Shown here: positions 25,629 through 34,558 of the stretch, in pieces | How the letters are laid out: each line of letters begins with the position of its first letter | Position numbering within the stretch: the stretch's first letter is position 1 | Assembly (NCBI GenBank): GCA_964347765.1 | Contig: CAYGAG010000005.1 | Coordinates: forward strand, 22,385-86,384 | Direction: 5' to 3' | DNA length: 64,000 nt | DNA from: CAYGAG01 sp964347765 | GTDB lineage: Archaea; Thermoproteota; Bathyarchaeia; Bathyarchaeales; Bathycorpusculaceae | Position numbers and translations under genes: made by a program | Notes under the pieces: model-generated | The model's database searches: none | What the model was told of the DNA's origin: nothing | Seen by the model: only the letters and a program-made list of their open reading frames with translations

Positions 25629-27401
25629 ATGGAAAAGAAACAAAATATTCTCTTCACGAAAGCAGGATCAAAAATGGCAACTGAAACACACATAAATGTG
25701 AAGAACAAGTTGCCACCCTGTCGGGCTGCTTGCCCAGCCCGAGTCAACGTTCAAGGATACGTTTCCCTGATTCAGAAAGGAAATTTCAAGGAAGCTGTCG
25801 AACTCATAAGAAAAGACATGCCCTTCCCAGCAATCTGTGGCAGAGTCTGCTTCAGCCCCTGCGAAGACGCCTGTGCAAGAGTGAATCTAGACCAAGCAGT
25901 TGCTATACGTGCTCTGAAAAGGATCGTAGCCGACATCGAAAGAGAACAAGGCCACGTAAAACCTGTCCCTGTACCCAAAACACACTCAGAAAAAGTAGCT
26001 TTGATCGGTGCAGGTCCCGCGGGTCTAACAGCAGCCTACGAGTTAGCAAAGCTAGGTTATCCAGTCGTAGTCTTTGAACGGATGCCTGAACCAGGCGGAA
26101 TGATGCGCTACTGCATACCAGATTTCAGGCTTGAGAAGTTCGTTGTAGCCAAAGAAACTGCCTACATTCACGATATAGGTGTAGAGATCAAGACGGGAGT
26201 GGAGTTTGGCAAAGACATAACCCTCAAAGACTTATGGGATGACGGATACAAAGCCGTCTTCTTGGCCATTGGAACACAATTGAGCAAGAAAATGAATGTA
26301 CCCGGAGAGGAATTTGAGGGCGTCTTCCACGTTATCGAGTTCTTGAAGGCTGCAGCACTTGGACAACATGTTGATGTAGGTCAAAGAGTGGCAGTTATCG
26401 GCGGAGGTAACAGTGCCATAGATGCTGCCCGAACAGCCAATAGACTAGGCGCCAAAGAAACAATGATTCTCTATCGCCGAACAAGAAACGAAATGCCTGC
26501 ACTTTCACATGAGATAGAGGCTGCAGAAAGAGAAGGAATATTGTTCCATTTCTTGGTGTCTCCCAAACGAATTGTCGGTAAAAGCGGGAAAGCTGTAGCC
26601 ATTGAGTGTTTACGTATGCGACTTGGGGAGCCTGATGCATCTGGCAGAAGAAGACCCATTCCGATAGGTTTCTCGGAGCACCAGTATCAAGTTGACTTGG
26701 TCATTCCAGCATTAGGTCAGATCCCAGAGACACTCTCGATTCTTCCCGAGCTTTTGGAGTCAAACGCAAGAAACGCCTTAATCCCCGCAGACTCGGAAAC
26801 GCTAGAAACCAAGATACCGGGAGTCTTTGCAGGCGGCGATATCGTTACTGGTCCAGCCAGCATTATTCAAGCAGTTGGAGCCGGAAGACAAGCTGCAATC
26901 TCAATCCACCAATATCTAATTGGAAAAAGGGCAGAAGGTAAGAAAGAGGAAGTGGAAGAGACGACTTGGGTAAAAGACTGGGATTCTCTACGGAAGAAGA
27001 CACGCAGATACGAGGCACCAGTACAGAAGCCGAGGCTAAGCTTCGAAGAGGCAGAGAGATTCTTGAAGGAGACAAAGCGGAAAGCCATGTTTGAAGCTTT
27101 CAGATGCCTTGCTTGTGGCCCATGTTCCGAGTGCCTCGCAGAAATCGGTTCGTGTAGGGGAGACAAGGCCATAATTGAAAAGGATCGATGTACGGGATGC
27201 AATGTCTGCGCAATCGTTTGTCCGGTCGGTGCTGTTGAGAAGAGTGAAGAAGGAGTGGCAAAGGTCGATGAAGAACTCTGCAAAGGTTGCGGTATCTGTG
27301 CTGCACATTGTCCGGAAAGGGCGATCACCATGCAACACTTCACAGACGAGTATGTTCTGAATTGCGCCTCAATTGGCTTAAGAAGGAATGATGTTTCATG
27401 A
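25629..27401 (+). CDS. NfnB/GltD-like NAD(P)H oxidoreductase with C-terminal ferredoxin domain
   Basis: A 590-aa flavoprotein. An N-terminal Cys-rich domain (CRAACPARVNVQGY; ICGRVCFSPCEDACAR) is followed by an FAD site (VALIGAGPAGLTAAYELA), an NAD(P)H site (VAVIGGGNSAIDAARTANR), the motif GGDIVTGPASIIQAVGAG, and after residue 480 a Cys cluster (CLACGPCSECLAEIGSC) plus two [4Fe-4S] motifs (CTGCNVCAIVCPVGAV; CKGCGICAAHCPERAI). It overlaps the following MvhD gene by ATGA. It probably feeds NAD(P)H electrons into the Hdr complex of locus 2. A similar core without the ferredoxin tail is nfnB at 18308. Confidence 0.9.
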   Translation: MEKKQNILFTKAGSKMATETHINVKNKLPPCRAACPARVNVQGYVSLIQKGNFKEAVELIRKDMPFPAICGRVCFSPCEDACARVNLDQAVAIRALKRIVADIEREQGHVKPVPVPKTHSEKVALIGAGPAGLTAAYELAKLGYPVVVFERMPEPGGMMRYCIPDFRLEKFVVAKETAYIHDIGVEIKTGVEFGKDITLKDLWDDGYKAVFLAIGTQLSKKMNVPGEEFEGVFHVIEFLKAAALGQHVDVGQRVAVIGGGNSAIDAARTANRLGAKETMILYRRTRNEMPALSHEIEAAEREGILFHFLVSPKRIVGKSGKAVAIECLRMRLGEPDASGRRRPIPIGFSEHQYQVDLVIPALGQIPETLSILPELLESNARNALIPADSETLETKIPGVFAGGDIVTGPASIIQAVGAGRQAAISIHQYLIGKRAEGKKEEVEETTWVKDWDSLRKKTRRYEAPVQKPRLSFEEAERFLKETKRKAMFEAFRCLACGPCSECLAEIGSCRGDKAIIEKDRCTGCNVCAIVCPVGAVEKSEEGVAKVDEELCKGCGICAAHCPERAITMQHFTDEYVLNCASIGLRRNDVS

Positions 27402-28174
27402 CCTTCAGAAAGATTCAAATCATCTGCTTTACGTGCGATTGGGTCTTCTGCGACGAAACGGAACGATACCTACTCCACGAACAAAGAACACCATTTGAGG
27501 TTAATGTTTTACGAGTTCCATGTATAGGAAGACTGGATCCAGCTACAATCATCTCAACCTTTGAGATGGGAGCAGACGGCGTGCTCTTCATCGGATGTAT
27601 CCCAACAGACTGCCACTTTGGTGACGGTAATCTTTATGCAGAAAGCTTTGTCAAAATGCTCAAGAAACTTCTTAAACTGGCCGGCCTAGAACCAGAACGT
27701 CTGGAACTCCGTTGGTCTTCCCCAGTTCAAGATTTAACTTTTTCCCAGATGTTGACAAGTTTTGCAGCCCAAATTCAAGGATTTGGCAGTTCACCATTCA
27801 CCGGAAAAAGTGCAGACGAAGGAATTTTGCTGAACATCTTGGCAGCGAAAAACGTTGCGACAGATTTTCGTCTAAGAGTTCTATCCGGCAGAGAGAGACA
27901 ACTAACTGATGAAAAGAATGCCTACGGAGAGAAAATACAGCAGAAAGAATTTGACGACGTGGCCAACGAAGTAATCGAAGAAGAGTTCATTCAACAAAAG
28001 ATACGTCTGCTGACCATGCACAGACCTTTGTCTGTTGAAGAACTCGCATCAATTATCTTCCTCAAACCGTCTTTGGTTCTTCGCCACATCGTTGAGATGC
28101 GAATGAAAGGAAGGATAGCCATGGATCACGTCACAGACACAACTCCTTTTTACAAGGCAGTGGAGGCCCAATGA
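27398..28174 (+). CDS. MvhD-like [2Fe-2S] protein with a C-terminal winged-helix-like domain
   Basis: A 258-aa protein. Residues 1-130 match MvhD (IICFTCDWVFCDE, VLRVPCIGRLDPATI, IGCIPTDCHFGDGN), but the second motif reads CFTCDW instead of the usual CNWC-YAGADLAG. The C-terminal ~70 residues (RLLTMHRPLSVEELASIIFL, VLRHIVEMRMKGRIAM) look like a winged helix. It may be an adaptor between the flavoprotein upstream and HdrA downstream; whether the C-terminal domain binds DNA or protein is unknown. It overlaps the gene before and is one base from hdrA. Confidence 0.8.
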   Translation: MTFRKIQIICFTCDWVFCDETERYLLHEQRTPFEVNVLRVPCIGRLDPATIISTFEMGADGVLFIGCIPTDCHFGDGNLYAESFVKMLKKLLKLAGLEPERLELRWSSPVQDLTFSQMLTSFAAQIQGFGSSPFTGKSADEGILLNILAAKNVATDFRLRVLSGRERQLTDEKNAYGEKIQQKEFDDVANEVIEEEFIQQKIRLLTMHRPLSVEELASIIFLKPSLVLRHIVEMRMKGRIAMDHVTDTTPFYKAVEAQ

Positions 28175-28175
28175 G

Positions 28176-31100
28176 ATGACCGGAGAAAAGATAGGAGCTG
28201 TTCTAGTGGTCGGAGGAGGCGTGGCTGGGATACAGGCCTCCCTAGACCTTGCGGACTCAGGATTCAAAGTCTTCTTAATCGACCAGTCGGCCAGCATAGG
28301 CGGTGTTATGGCAAGATTGGACAAGACGTTCCCAACAAACGATTGTGCAATGTGCATTCTAGCACCCAAACTCGTGGCAACCGGAAGAGATCAGAACATA
28401 GTCTTGATAACGAACGCTGACATCACAGATCTGAAAGGAGAAGCCGGAAACTTCGAAGTAAGAATTCGAAAAAGAAGCCGTTACGTCAACGAAGCGAAGT
28501 GCAACGGATGTGGACTATGTGCCCAGAAATGCCCGGTAAAGGCCATAGATTCCTTCAACCAAGGGTTAAGCAGACGAAGCGCCATATATGTCGACTACCC
28601 TCAAGCTGTGCCTTTGAAATTCACAATAGACCGAGAAAAATGCATAGGATGCGGAACATGTCAAGAGATCTGCAAAGCAGACGCTATCGAATATGATCAG
28701 CAAGATACTGAAGCAACTTTGAAAGTGGGTTCTATCATCCTAGCACCTGGGTTCAAACCTTTTGACGCTACACTGAAAAGGGAATATGGTTACGGGCTTT
28801 ATCCAAACGTTGTTACAAGCATGGAGTTTGAACGCATTCTGAGTGCATCTGGACCGTATGGAGGTCTCGTCTTGAGATCCTCAGACGGTGAAATCCCCAG
28901 AAAAATAGCCTTTGTCCAATGTGTAGGTTCAAGAGATGCAAAGCTCGGAAACAACTACTGTTCGGCAGCTTGCTGCATGTACGGCATCAAAGAAGCAATA
29001 ATAGCCAACGAACATGTACCCACAAGGCTAGACTGTAAAATATTCTACATGGACATACGCGCCTACGGGAAGGATTTCGAGATTTATTGTAACCGGGCCA
29101 AAGAAGAATACAATATAGGCTTCATTAGATCAAGAATCGCCCGTATCACAGAAGACGCATCGACAAAAAATCTATACTTACACTATGTCGATGATGGAAA
29201 GCCCAAGATCGAGGAGTTCCACATGGCAGTTTTGTCAGTCGGTATGCAGCCTCCGGAGAACGCTGACAGACTAGCCCAAATCTTAGGAATAGAACTTAAC
29301 GAATACGACTTCTGCAAGACAGACGCCTTTTCACCTGTAGAGACGTCAAAGCCAGGAGTTTTCGTTTGCGGAGCGTTCGCCTGCCCTAAGGATATCCCTG
29401 AAAGCGTTGCTCAGGCAAGTGGAGCTGCAGCCAAGGCAATGAGCTTGATCGCGTCAGAAAGAGGAAAAGAGATCACCAGAAAAGAATATCCGCCAGAGAG
29501 AGATGTAACTCAAGAAAAACCACGCATTGGCGTCCTCATATGTCATTGTGGAATAAACATTGGCGGCGTCGTAAATGTTCCGGAAGTCGTTGAATATGTT
29601 AGAAAGCTACCTCATGTAGTCTATGTGGAAGAGAATCTATACACCTGTTCCCAAGACACTCAGAAAAACATCAGAGAAAAACTCAAAGAACATAATCTTA
29701 ACCGTCTAGTTGTGGCGTCATGCACACCGCGAACTCATGAGGCTTTGTTCAGAGAAACGATTAGAGAAGCAGGCTTGAATCCATACTTGTTTGAGATGGC
29801 GAATATCAGAGATCAGTGTAGCTGGGTTCACATGCGTGAACCAGAGAAAGCCACGGAAAAAGCTAAGGGCTTGATTCGATCGGTTGTTGCCAAGGCTGAG
29901 CTATTGAAAACATTGAGAAATCCAGTGGTAAGTGTAACACCTGTTGGCCTAGTCATTGGCGGCGGACTGGCAGGTATGACTGCATCCTTAGAACTCGCAA
30001 AACAAGGCTTTGAAGTCCACCTTGTGGAACGTTGCAGGGAATTGGGCGGACATTTGAGCGAAATCCACTATTCGCTTGAAGGCAAAGACCCAGAAAGACA
30101 GTTGAGAAAGCTTGTGGAAAAGATCATGGAAAATAGTAAGATACATGTTTATTTGGAAGCCGAAGTCGTTGATGTCAGCGGATTTGTAGGGAATTTCAAA
30201 TCGAAAATAGCTTGGCAAGACAAGGAGAAAGAAATTGATCACGGAATAACAATAGTAGCCACAGGTGCTGTCCAATATGAACCCATGGAGTACCTGTATG
30301 GTGAAGACTCGCATATCATGACGCAACAAGAATTGGAAGAGAGCATCGCTGAGGGGGAATTCAAAGCTGAGAAGGTTGTTATGATCCAATGTGTGGGCGC
30401 CAGAACGAAAGAAAGACCAAACTGCTCCAGAATATGCTGTGGGCATGCGATAAAAAACGCTTTGAAAATCAAAGAGGTTAATCCGGAGACAGATGTTTAT
30501 GTATTGTACAAAGATGTTAGAAGCTACGGTTTCAAGGAAGATTATTACCGAATGGCCACAGAGAAAGGAGTGTTATTCATAAATTACAGCGATGAAAGGA
30601 AACCCGTAGTGATAACTGAGAACGGAACGCTCAGAGTGTTATTTTGGGAGCCAGTACTGAAGGAGAAAATCGAAGTAAAACCTGACATCATTGCTTTGAG
30701 CGCGGCTACAGTTCCAAATCCAGATAACAAGAGACTCTCTGAAATGCTCAAAGTTCCTCTAACAAAAGATGGTTTTTTCCTAGAAGCCCACGTGAAGCTC
30801 AGACCAGTTGATTTTCAAACAGATGGAATTTTCCTCTGTGGAATGGCTCACTCGCCAAAGTTTATTGATGAGACTGTGGCTCAAGCATATGCCGCAGCAA
30901 GTAGAGCAGTGACTATCCTATCCAAGGATGAGCTTGAAATGGAAGGGATAGTCGCTAGGGTAGACCCAGAGTTCTGTGGAGGCTGCGAATTTTGCGAGAA
31001 TCTATGTCCTTACGGCGCTATTGAGATGAATGAAGATGATGGCGAAGTAACTGCACACGTCATTGAGGTCCTTTGCAAAGGCTGCGGAGTATGCGGTGCG

Positions 31101-31196
31101 GCATGCCCCACAAAAGCCATAACTTTGGGACATTTCACCAACGAACAGATCATAGCTCAAGTAAAAGCAGCACTGTTGGAGGAGGCGATAGCATGA
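28176..31196 (+). CDS. hdrA: Full-length double HdrA flavoprotein
   Basis: A 1006-aa protein that joins two HdrA halves. The N-half has an FAD motif (AVLVVGGGVAGIQASLDLAD), the Cys loop TNDCAMCILAPKL, and ferredoxin motifs CNGCGLCAQKCPVKAI and CIGCGTCQEICKADAI. The C-half has IGVLICHCGINIGGVVNVPE, a second FAD motif (GLVIGGGLAGMTASLELA) and two final [4Fe-4S] motifs (CGGCEFCENLCPYGAIE; CKGCGVCGAACPTKAI). HdrA is the bifurcating flavin subunit of heterodisulfide reductase. Its stop overlaps the MvhD start (ATGA). The two FAD sites in one chain make it larger than the methanogen enzyme (about 650 aa). Confidence 0.93.
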   Translation: MTGEKIGAVLVVGGGVAGIQASLDLADSGFKVFLIDQSASIGGVMARLDKTFPTNDCAMCILAPKLVATGRDQNIVLITNADITDLKGEAGNFEVRIRKRSRYVNEAKCNGCGLCAQKCPVKAIDSFNQGLSRRSAIYVDYPQAVPLKFTIDREKCIGCGTCQEICKADAIEYDQQDTEATLKVGSIILAPGFKPFDATLKREYGYGLYPNVVTSMEFERILSASGPYGGLVLRSSDGEIPRKIAFVQCVGSRDAKLGNNYCSAACCMYGIKEAIIANEHVPTRLDCKIFYMDIRAYGKDFEIYCNRAKEEYNIGFIRSRIARITEDASTKNLYLHYVDDGKPKIEEFHMAVLSVGMQPPENADRLAQILGIELNEYDFCKTDAFSPVETSKPGVFVCGAFACPKDIPESVAQASGAAAKAMSLIASERGKEITRKEYPPERDVTQEKPRIGVLICHCGINIGGVVNVPEVVEYVRKLPHVVYVEENLYTCSQDTQKNIREKLKEHNLNRLVVASCTPRTHEALFRETIREAGLNPYLFEMANIRDQCSWVHMREPEKATEKAKGLIRSVVAKAELLKTLRNPVVSVTPVGLVIGGGLAGMTASLELAKQGFEVHLVERCRELGGHLSEIHYSLEGKDPERQLRKLVEKIMENSKIHVYLEAEVVDVSGFVGNFKSKIAWQDKEKEIDHGITIVATGAVQYEPMEYLYGEDSHIMTQQELEESIAEGEFKAEKVVMIQCVGARTKERPNCSRICCGHAIKNALKIKEVNPETDVYVLYKDVRSYGFKEDYYRMATEKGVLFINYSDERKPVVITENGTLRVLFWEPVLKEKIEVKPDIIALSAATVPNPDNKRLSEMLKVPLTKDGFFLEAHVKLRPVDFQTDGIFLCGMAHSPKFIDETVAQAYAAASRAVTILSKDELEMEGIVARVDPEFCGGCEFCENLCPYGAIEMNEDDGEVTAHVIEVLCKGCGVCGAACPTKAITLGHFTNEQIIAQVKAALLEEAIA

Positions 31197-31684
31197 AGGT
31201 AGAGGAGGACTTCCAACCAAAGATAATCGGTTTCCTCTGCAACTGGTGTGCCTATGCAGGAGCAGATCTGGCGGGTGTGAGTAGAATTCAGTATCCGCCA
31301 GATATACGGATAATTAGAGTTATGTGCAGTGGCAGAATCGACCCTGCCTTCATCCTTGAAGCCTTCAGAAATGGAGCAGACGGTGTTCTCGTCGCCGGCT
31401 GCCACTTACCTTCAGACTGCCATTATGTCGACGGAAACTTCAAGGCACAAAGAAGAATAGCTATTCTGAAGAGAATCCTGAAAGAATTCGGGATAGAACC
31501 AGAACGTCTACGACTGGAATGGATATCCGCGGCAGAAGGAGACAAGTTCGCCGCCACAGTACGTGAGATCGTAGACCAAGTGAGGAAACTCGGACCAAAT
31601 CCTTTGAAGAAGACGCAGAAAGTCCCAGGACAAAAGCCTATTAAGATTCCAATCAGACCACTGCAGGAGACATATAGGAAATGA
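31193..31684 (+). CDS. mvhD: MvhD-like [2Fe-2S] electron-transfer subunit
   Basis: A 163-aa protein with complete MvhD signatures: FLCNWCAYAGADLAGVSR, VMCSGRIDPAFI and AGCHLPSDCHYVDGNFKA. In methanogens MvhD passes electrons from MvhAG hydrogenase to HdrA; no MvhA or MvhG gene is in this window. ATG 31193 overlaps the hdrA stop and follows GGAGGAGGCG. In locus 1 the same domain is fused to the end of HdrA. Confidence 0.93.
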   Translation: MKVEEDFQPKIIGFLCNWCAYAGADLAGVSRIQYPPDIRIIRVMCSGRIDPAFILEAFRNGADGVLVAGCHLPSDCHYVDGNFKAQRRIAILKRILKEFGIEPERLRLEWISAAEGDKFAATVREIVDQVRKLGPNPLKKTQKVPGQKPIKIPIRPLQETYRK

Positions 31685-31803
31685 AGAGTCAAGGCCTGAC
31701 ACGGAGTGCATACATGGTAATTACTAGAAACTGTCTAAATGTATTACACGAAGACAAGCTTTTTATTTCTCTCCATTTTGGTAAGCTCCAGGGTGAACCT
31801 CAG

Positions 31804-32367
31804 ATGGTCCATAAAGCTTCCAGTATTCAAAGCGTATTGAAAGAGTGGCTCTCAGACGCTGACAAGGTCGTGGTAACAGGAATTGGAAATCCTCTCCGGA
31901 CGGATGATTTCGTTGGGCTGAAGATCGTTCAAGATCTTCAGGGAAAAGTGTCAGACCAAGTCTACCTCATTGAAAGCGAGACTGTTCCAGAGAACTTCAT
32001 TGAACAAATCATTGGATATCACCCTTCACATATTCTTCTCATAGACGCAGCGTTGCTAGGTCTGGAACCAGGGAAAATGAAGATCATTGAGCCGAACAAA
32101 CTGGGATTGTTTCCTGCATTCTCAACACATGGGCTGCCATTGAGAATCTTCTGCGAATACCTTTCCAAGACAACAGAAGCAAAGATAGCGCTTCTGCTAG
32201 TAGAGCCTAAAGAAGTTGATTTTGGCGAAGGACTGACAAATGAAGTCCAAGCCTCAGTACAAGCCATCGTAGATGTCTTGCTCAAAGCTTTGCCTTCGCG
32301 AACAGCAGATAAGAGAGGCAAAAGCCTTGAAATGGTAGAGAAAGGTGAATACAGATGCCCAGTGTGA
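31804..32367 (+). CDS. Hydrogenase maturation endopeptidase (HycI/HyaD family)
   Basis: A 187-aa protease that removes the C-terminal tail of a NiFe-hydrogenase large subunit. Conserved elements are VVVTGIGNPLRTDDFVGLKI with the metal-site Asp, LIDAALLGLEPG, and the later STHGLPLRIF. ATG 31804 follows GGGTGA; a TATA-like CTTTTTATT at about 31760 suggests an additional promoter. The frame extends back to 31681 with no domain there. Its presence implies a NiFe hydrogenase elsewhere in the genome that works with this Hdr locus. Confidence 0.88.
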   Translation: MVHKASSIQSVLKEWLSDADKVVVTGIGNPLRTDDFVGLKIVQDLQGKVSDQVYLIESETVPENFIEQIIGYHPSHILLIDAALLGLEPGKMKIIEPNKLGLFPAFSTHGLPLRIFCEYLSKTTEAKIALLLVEPKEVDFGEGLTNEVQASVQAIVDVLLKALPSRTADKRGKSLEMVEKGEYRCPV

Positions 32368-32488
32368 GCATGAAGTCATGCTCGAGGGTTAACATCCCCA
32401 TCTTTTGTTTTACACCAAAATCCTTATTTAACGACCTTTCCTTAGGGATTTTTCTAAGACTAATATCGAGAAGACAGACGGGCTCAAA

Positions 32489-33043
32489 ATGAGCGAAACA
32501 GAAGAACAAGTCCCAACTATCATAAAAGCCGAGGAATTGGATCCGAAATTCAAGTACAGGATGAGCAAGATCCCGGGCGCAGAAAATCTCATGGTTTGTT
32601 TCCAATGTGGAACATGCACCGCAGACTGCCCAATTTCAAGGTTCAGCGACTTCTACAGGCCGAGAAGAATAGCTAGAATGGTGCAGCTTGGGCTCAAAGA
32701 TAGACTTCTCTCGGACAAGGCCCTTTGGTTATGTTCAACCTGCTTCACATGTGTAGATCACTGCCCTCAAGACGTCGAGATCGCCGGCATTGTCCGAGCT
32801 TTGCGTAATCTGACAGTAAAAGAGAGAGGAGTCATGCCATTGGTCTCCAAGGAACTGGCTTCCAACATCCTCAAGACGGGTTACGTATACGAGATCCCGG
32901 AATCGAGACGTAAGAGAAGGAAGATGAAGGGGCTACCGTCAGTACCAGAGGCAAATCTTGAAGCCGTCAAAAAAATGTTCGAGACAACGGGAACCATCGA
33001 GCTGCTAGAAAAATCTGAAACCTTTGAAAAGGTGGAAAGCTAG
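32489..33043 (+). CDS. hdrC: HdrC-like iron-sulfur protein
   Basis: A 184-aa heterodisulfide reductase subunit C with two [4Fe-4S] motifs, CFQCGTCTADCPISRF and CSTCFTCVDHCPQDVE. Between them lie the helices FYRPRRIARMVQLGLKD. It conducts electrons between HdrA and the catalytic HdrB. hdrB begins two bases after its stop. A TATA-like CCTTATTTAAC at about 32420 may start a separate hdrCB transcript. Confidence 0.93.
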   Translation: MSETEEQVPTIIKAEELDPKFKYRMSKIPGAENLMVCFQCGTCTADCPISRFSDFYRPRRIARMVQLGLKDRLLSDKALWLCSTCFTCVDHCPQDVEIAGIVRALRNLTVKERGVMPLVSKELASNILKTGYVYEIPESRRKRRKMKGLPSVPEANLEAVKKMFETTGTIELLEKSETFEKVES

Positions 33044-33045
33044 AG

Positions 33046-33930
33046 ATGGAAACACCGAAATATCTACTATTTCTAGGTTGTGTTACTCCTTACAGGCTTT
33101 CAAGTTATGAAGTATCAGCCAGAAAGGTTCTGCAGAAGCTTGGTGTGGAATTGGTGGAGATGCCAGAGTTTAACTGCTGCGGCTTCCCAATGGACCCGAT
33201 AAATCATGATCTTATGCTTACCTTAGCTGCGCGAAATCTCTGCTTGGCCGAGAAGGAAAATCTGGACATATTGACATTCTGCAACGGTTGCTTCAGCATC
33301 TTGAACGAAACAAACAAGATCCTGACAGAAGACAGAGAACTGAAACAGAAGATCAACGGCTACCTAAATGACGTCGGCATGGAATTTAAGGGAACCAGAA
33401 AGGTCAAACATCTTGTCCATGTGCTCTCAGAAGATGTAGGCTTCGAAAAGATCAAGGCAGCCGTCAAGAAACCTTTAGCAGGCCTTCGAGTGGCGCAGCA
33501 TGGGGGATGCCACATTGTCCGCCCAGTGAAATATGTGGATCATGGTGATGATCCTGAGAACCCCACGATGCTTAAGAATCTTATCAGATTGACGGGCGCG
33601 GAATGCTTGGATTACATGGACGAGGCAGAATGTTGTGGCAACCCGATAATAGGTGTCAATGAAGACGTCCCATTCCAGATGGCTAAGGAAAAGCTTGAAC
33701 ATGTCAGGGCTGTGAATGCACAAGCACTGATCACCGTTTGTCCTTACTGCCATATAATGTATGATCTTAACCAGCCTAGAATAGAGAGAGCATTCAGCAA
33801 GGAGTTTGGCATACCCGTTCTCCACTATACACAACTACTAGGCTTGGCAATGGAATTCACGCCAGAAGAGCTAGCATTGAATGAGTTGAGAGTTAAACCG
33901 ACAAAGATTTTAGCTAAGATCCCTCAATAG
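33046..33930 (+). CDS. hdrB: HdrB-like catalytic subunit
   Basis: A 294-aa protein with the two Cys-rich CCG domains that hold the noncubane [4Fe-4S] clusters of HdrB: FNCCGFPMDPINHD with FCNGCFSILNE, and AQHGGCHIVRP with EAECCGNPIIGV and CPYCHIMYDLN. In methanogens this site reduces CoM-S-S-CoB. A non-methanogen may use another disulfide or thiol couple; the true acceptor here is unknown. It is the last gene of the locus. Confidence 0.92.
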   Translation: METPKYLLFLGCVTPYRLSSYEVSARKVLQKLGVELVEMPEFNCCGFPMDPINHDLMLTLAARNLCLAEKENLDILTFCNGCFSILNETNKILTEDRELKQKINGYLNDVGMEFKGTRKVKHLVHVLSEDVGFEKIKAAVKKPLAGLRVAQHGGCHIVRPVKYVDHGDDPENPTMLKNLIRLTGAECLDYMDEAECCGNPIIGVNEDVPFQMAKEKLEHVRAVNAQALITVCPYCHIMYDLNQPRIERAFSKEFGIPVLHYTQLLGLAMEFTPEELALNELRVKPTKILAKIPQ

Positions 33931-34045
33931 AATCGAAGTTCTCTCGATTTCATCAACAGAAAAATCTGAAAACAAGAATTACTTCTACGAAAGATAGATT
34001 CTACATTTGACCTCGAGTTAGCCAACTATGTTCTGAAAGAAAGTG

Positions 34046-34555
34046 TCAGGCGGTTTTCGGTTCAGCCTTCATTGCTTCTTGGAACAACTTTTTGACTGCT
34101 GTAATCCTTGCCTTCTGCGCTAAGACGTCACTCGTTAAGAGGTCTAAAGCCTCTTCTGGACACCATTTAACGCATTGCGGTTCGCCTTCATCTTGACACA
34201 GGTCGCAGATGAAAACGACTTTCTCATCAGGATGTAACATGACCGCTCCGTAGTCGCAAGCTTCAATGCACCATCCGCAGCCATTGCATTTATCTTCATC
34301 AACCATTATCAAACCGGTCTCTTCAGACTGCGTCAATGAGTCTCTGGGACATGCCGCAACACAGGGCGGGTCTTCGCAGAGCCTGCAGGCAACAGCCAAG
34401 TTTATCAGCTGATTTATTCGGACTACGCGTATCCTAGACTTCAACGGATTGAAGGCTTTCTCCTTTGTCAACGAGCATACGTATTCACAGACTTGGCAGC
34501 CCACACACTTCTCAGGATCAGCCGAGACGAATTTTCTTTCGTGTATCTTGACCAT
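34046..34555 (-). CDS. Four-cluster ferredoxin-like protein associated with AOR
   Basis: A 169-aa iron-sulfur protein of the HycB/NrfC type. Cys motifs are CVGCQVCEYVCSLTKE, CRLCEDPPCVAACPRDSL, CNGCGWCIEACDYGAV and CDLCQDEGEPQCVKWCPEEA, enough for four [4Fe-4S] clusters. It starts three bases after the AOR stop and is surely co-transcribed. It should carry electrons from AOR. Confidence 0.92.
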   Translation of the reverse strand: MVKIHERKFVSADPEKCVGCQVCEYVCSLTKEKAFNPLKSRIRVVRINQLINLAVACRLCEDPPCVAACPRDSLTQSEETGLIMVDEDKCNGCGWCIEACDYGAVMLHPDEKVVFICDLCQDEGEPQCVKWCPEEALDLLTSDVLAQKARITAVKKLFQEAMKAEPKTA

Positions 34556-34558
34556 TAA

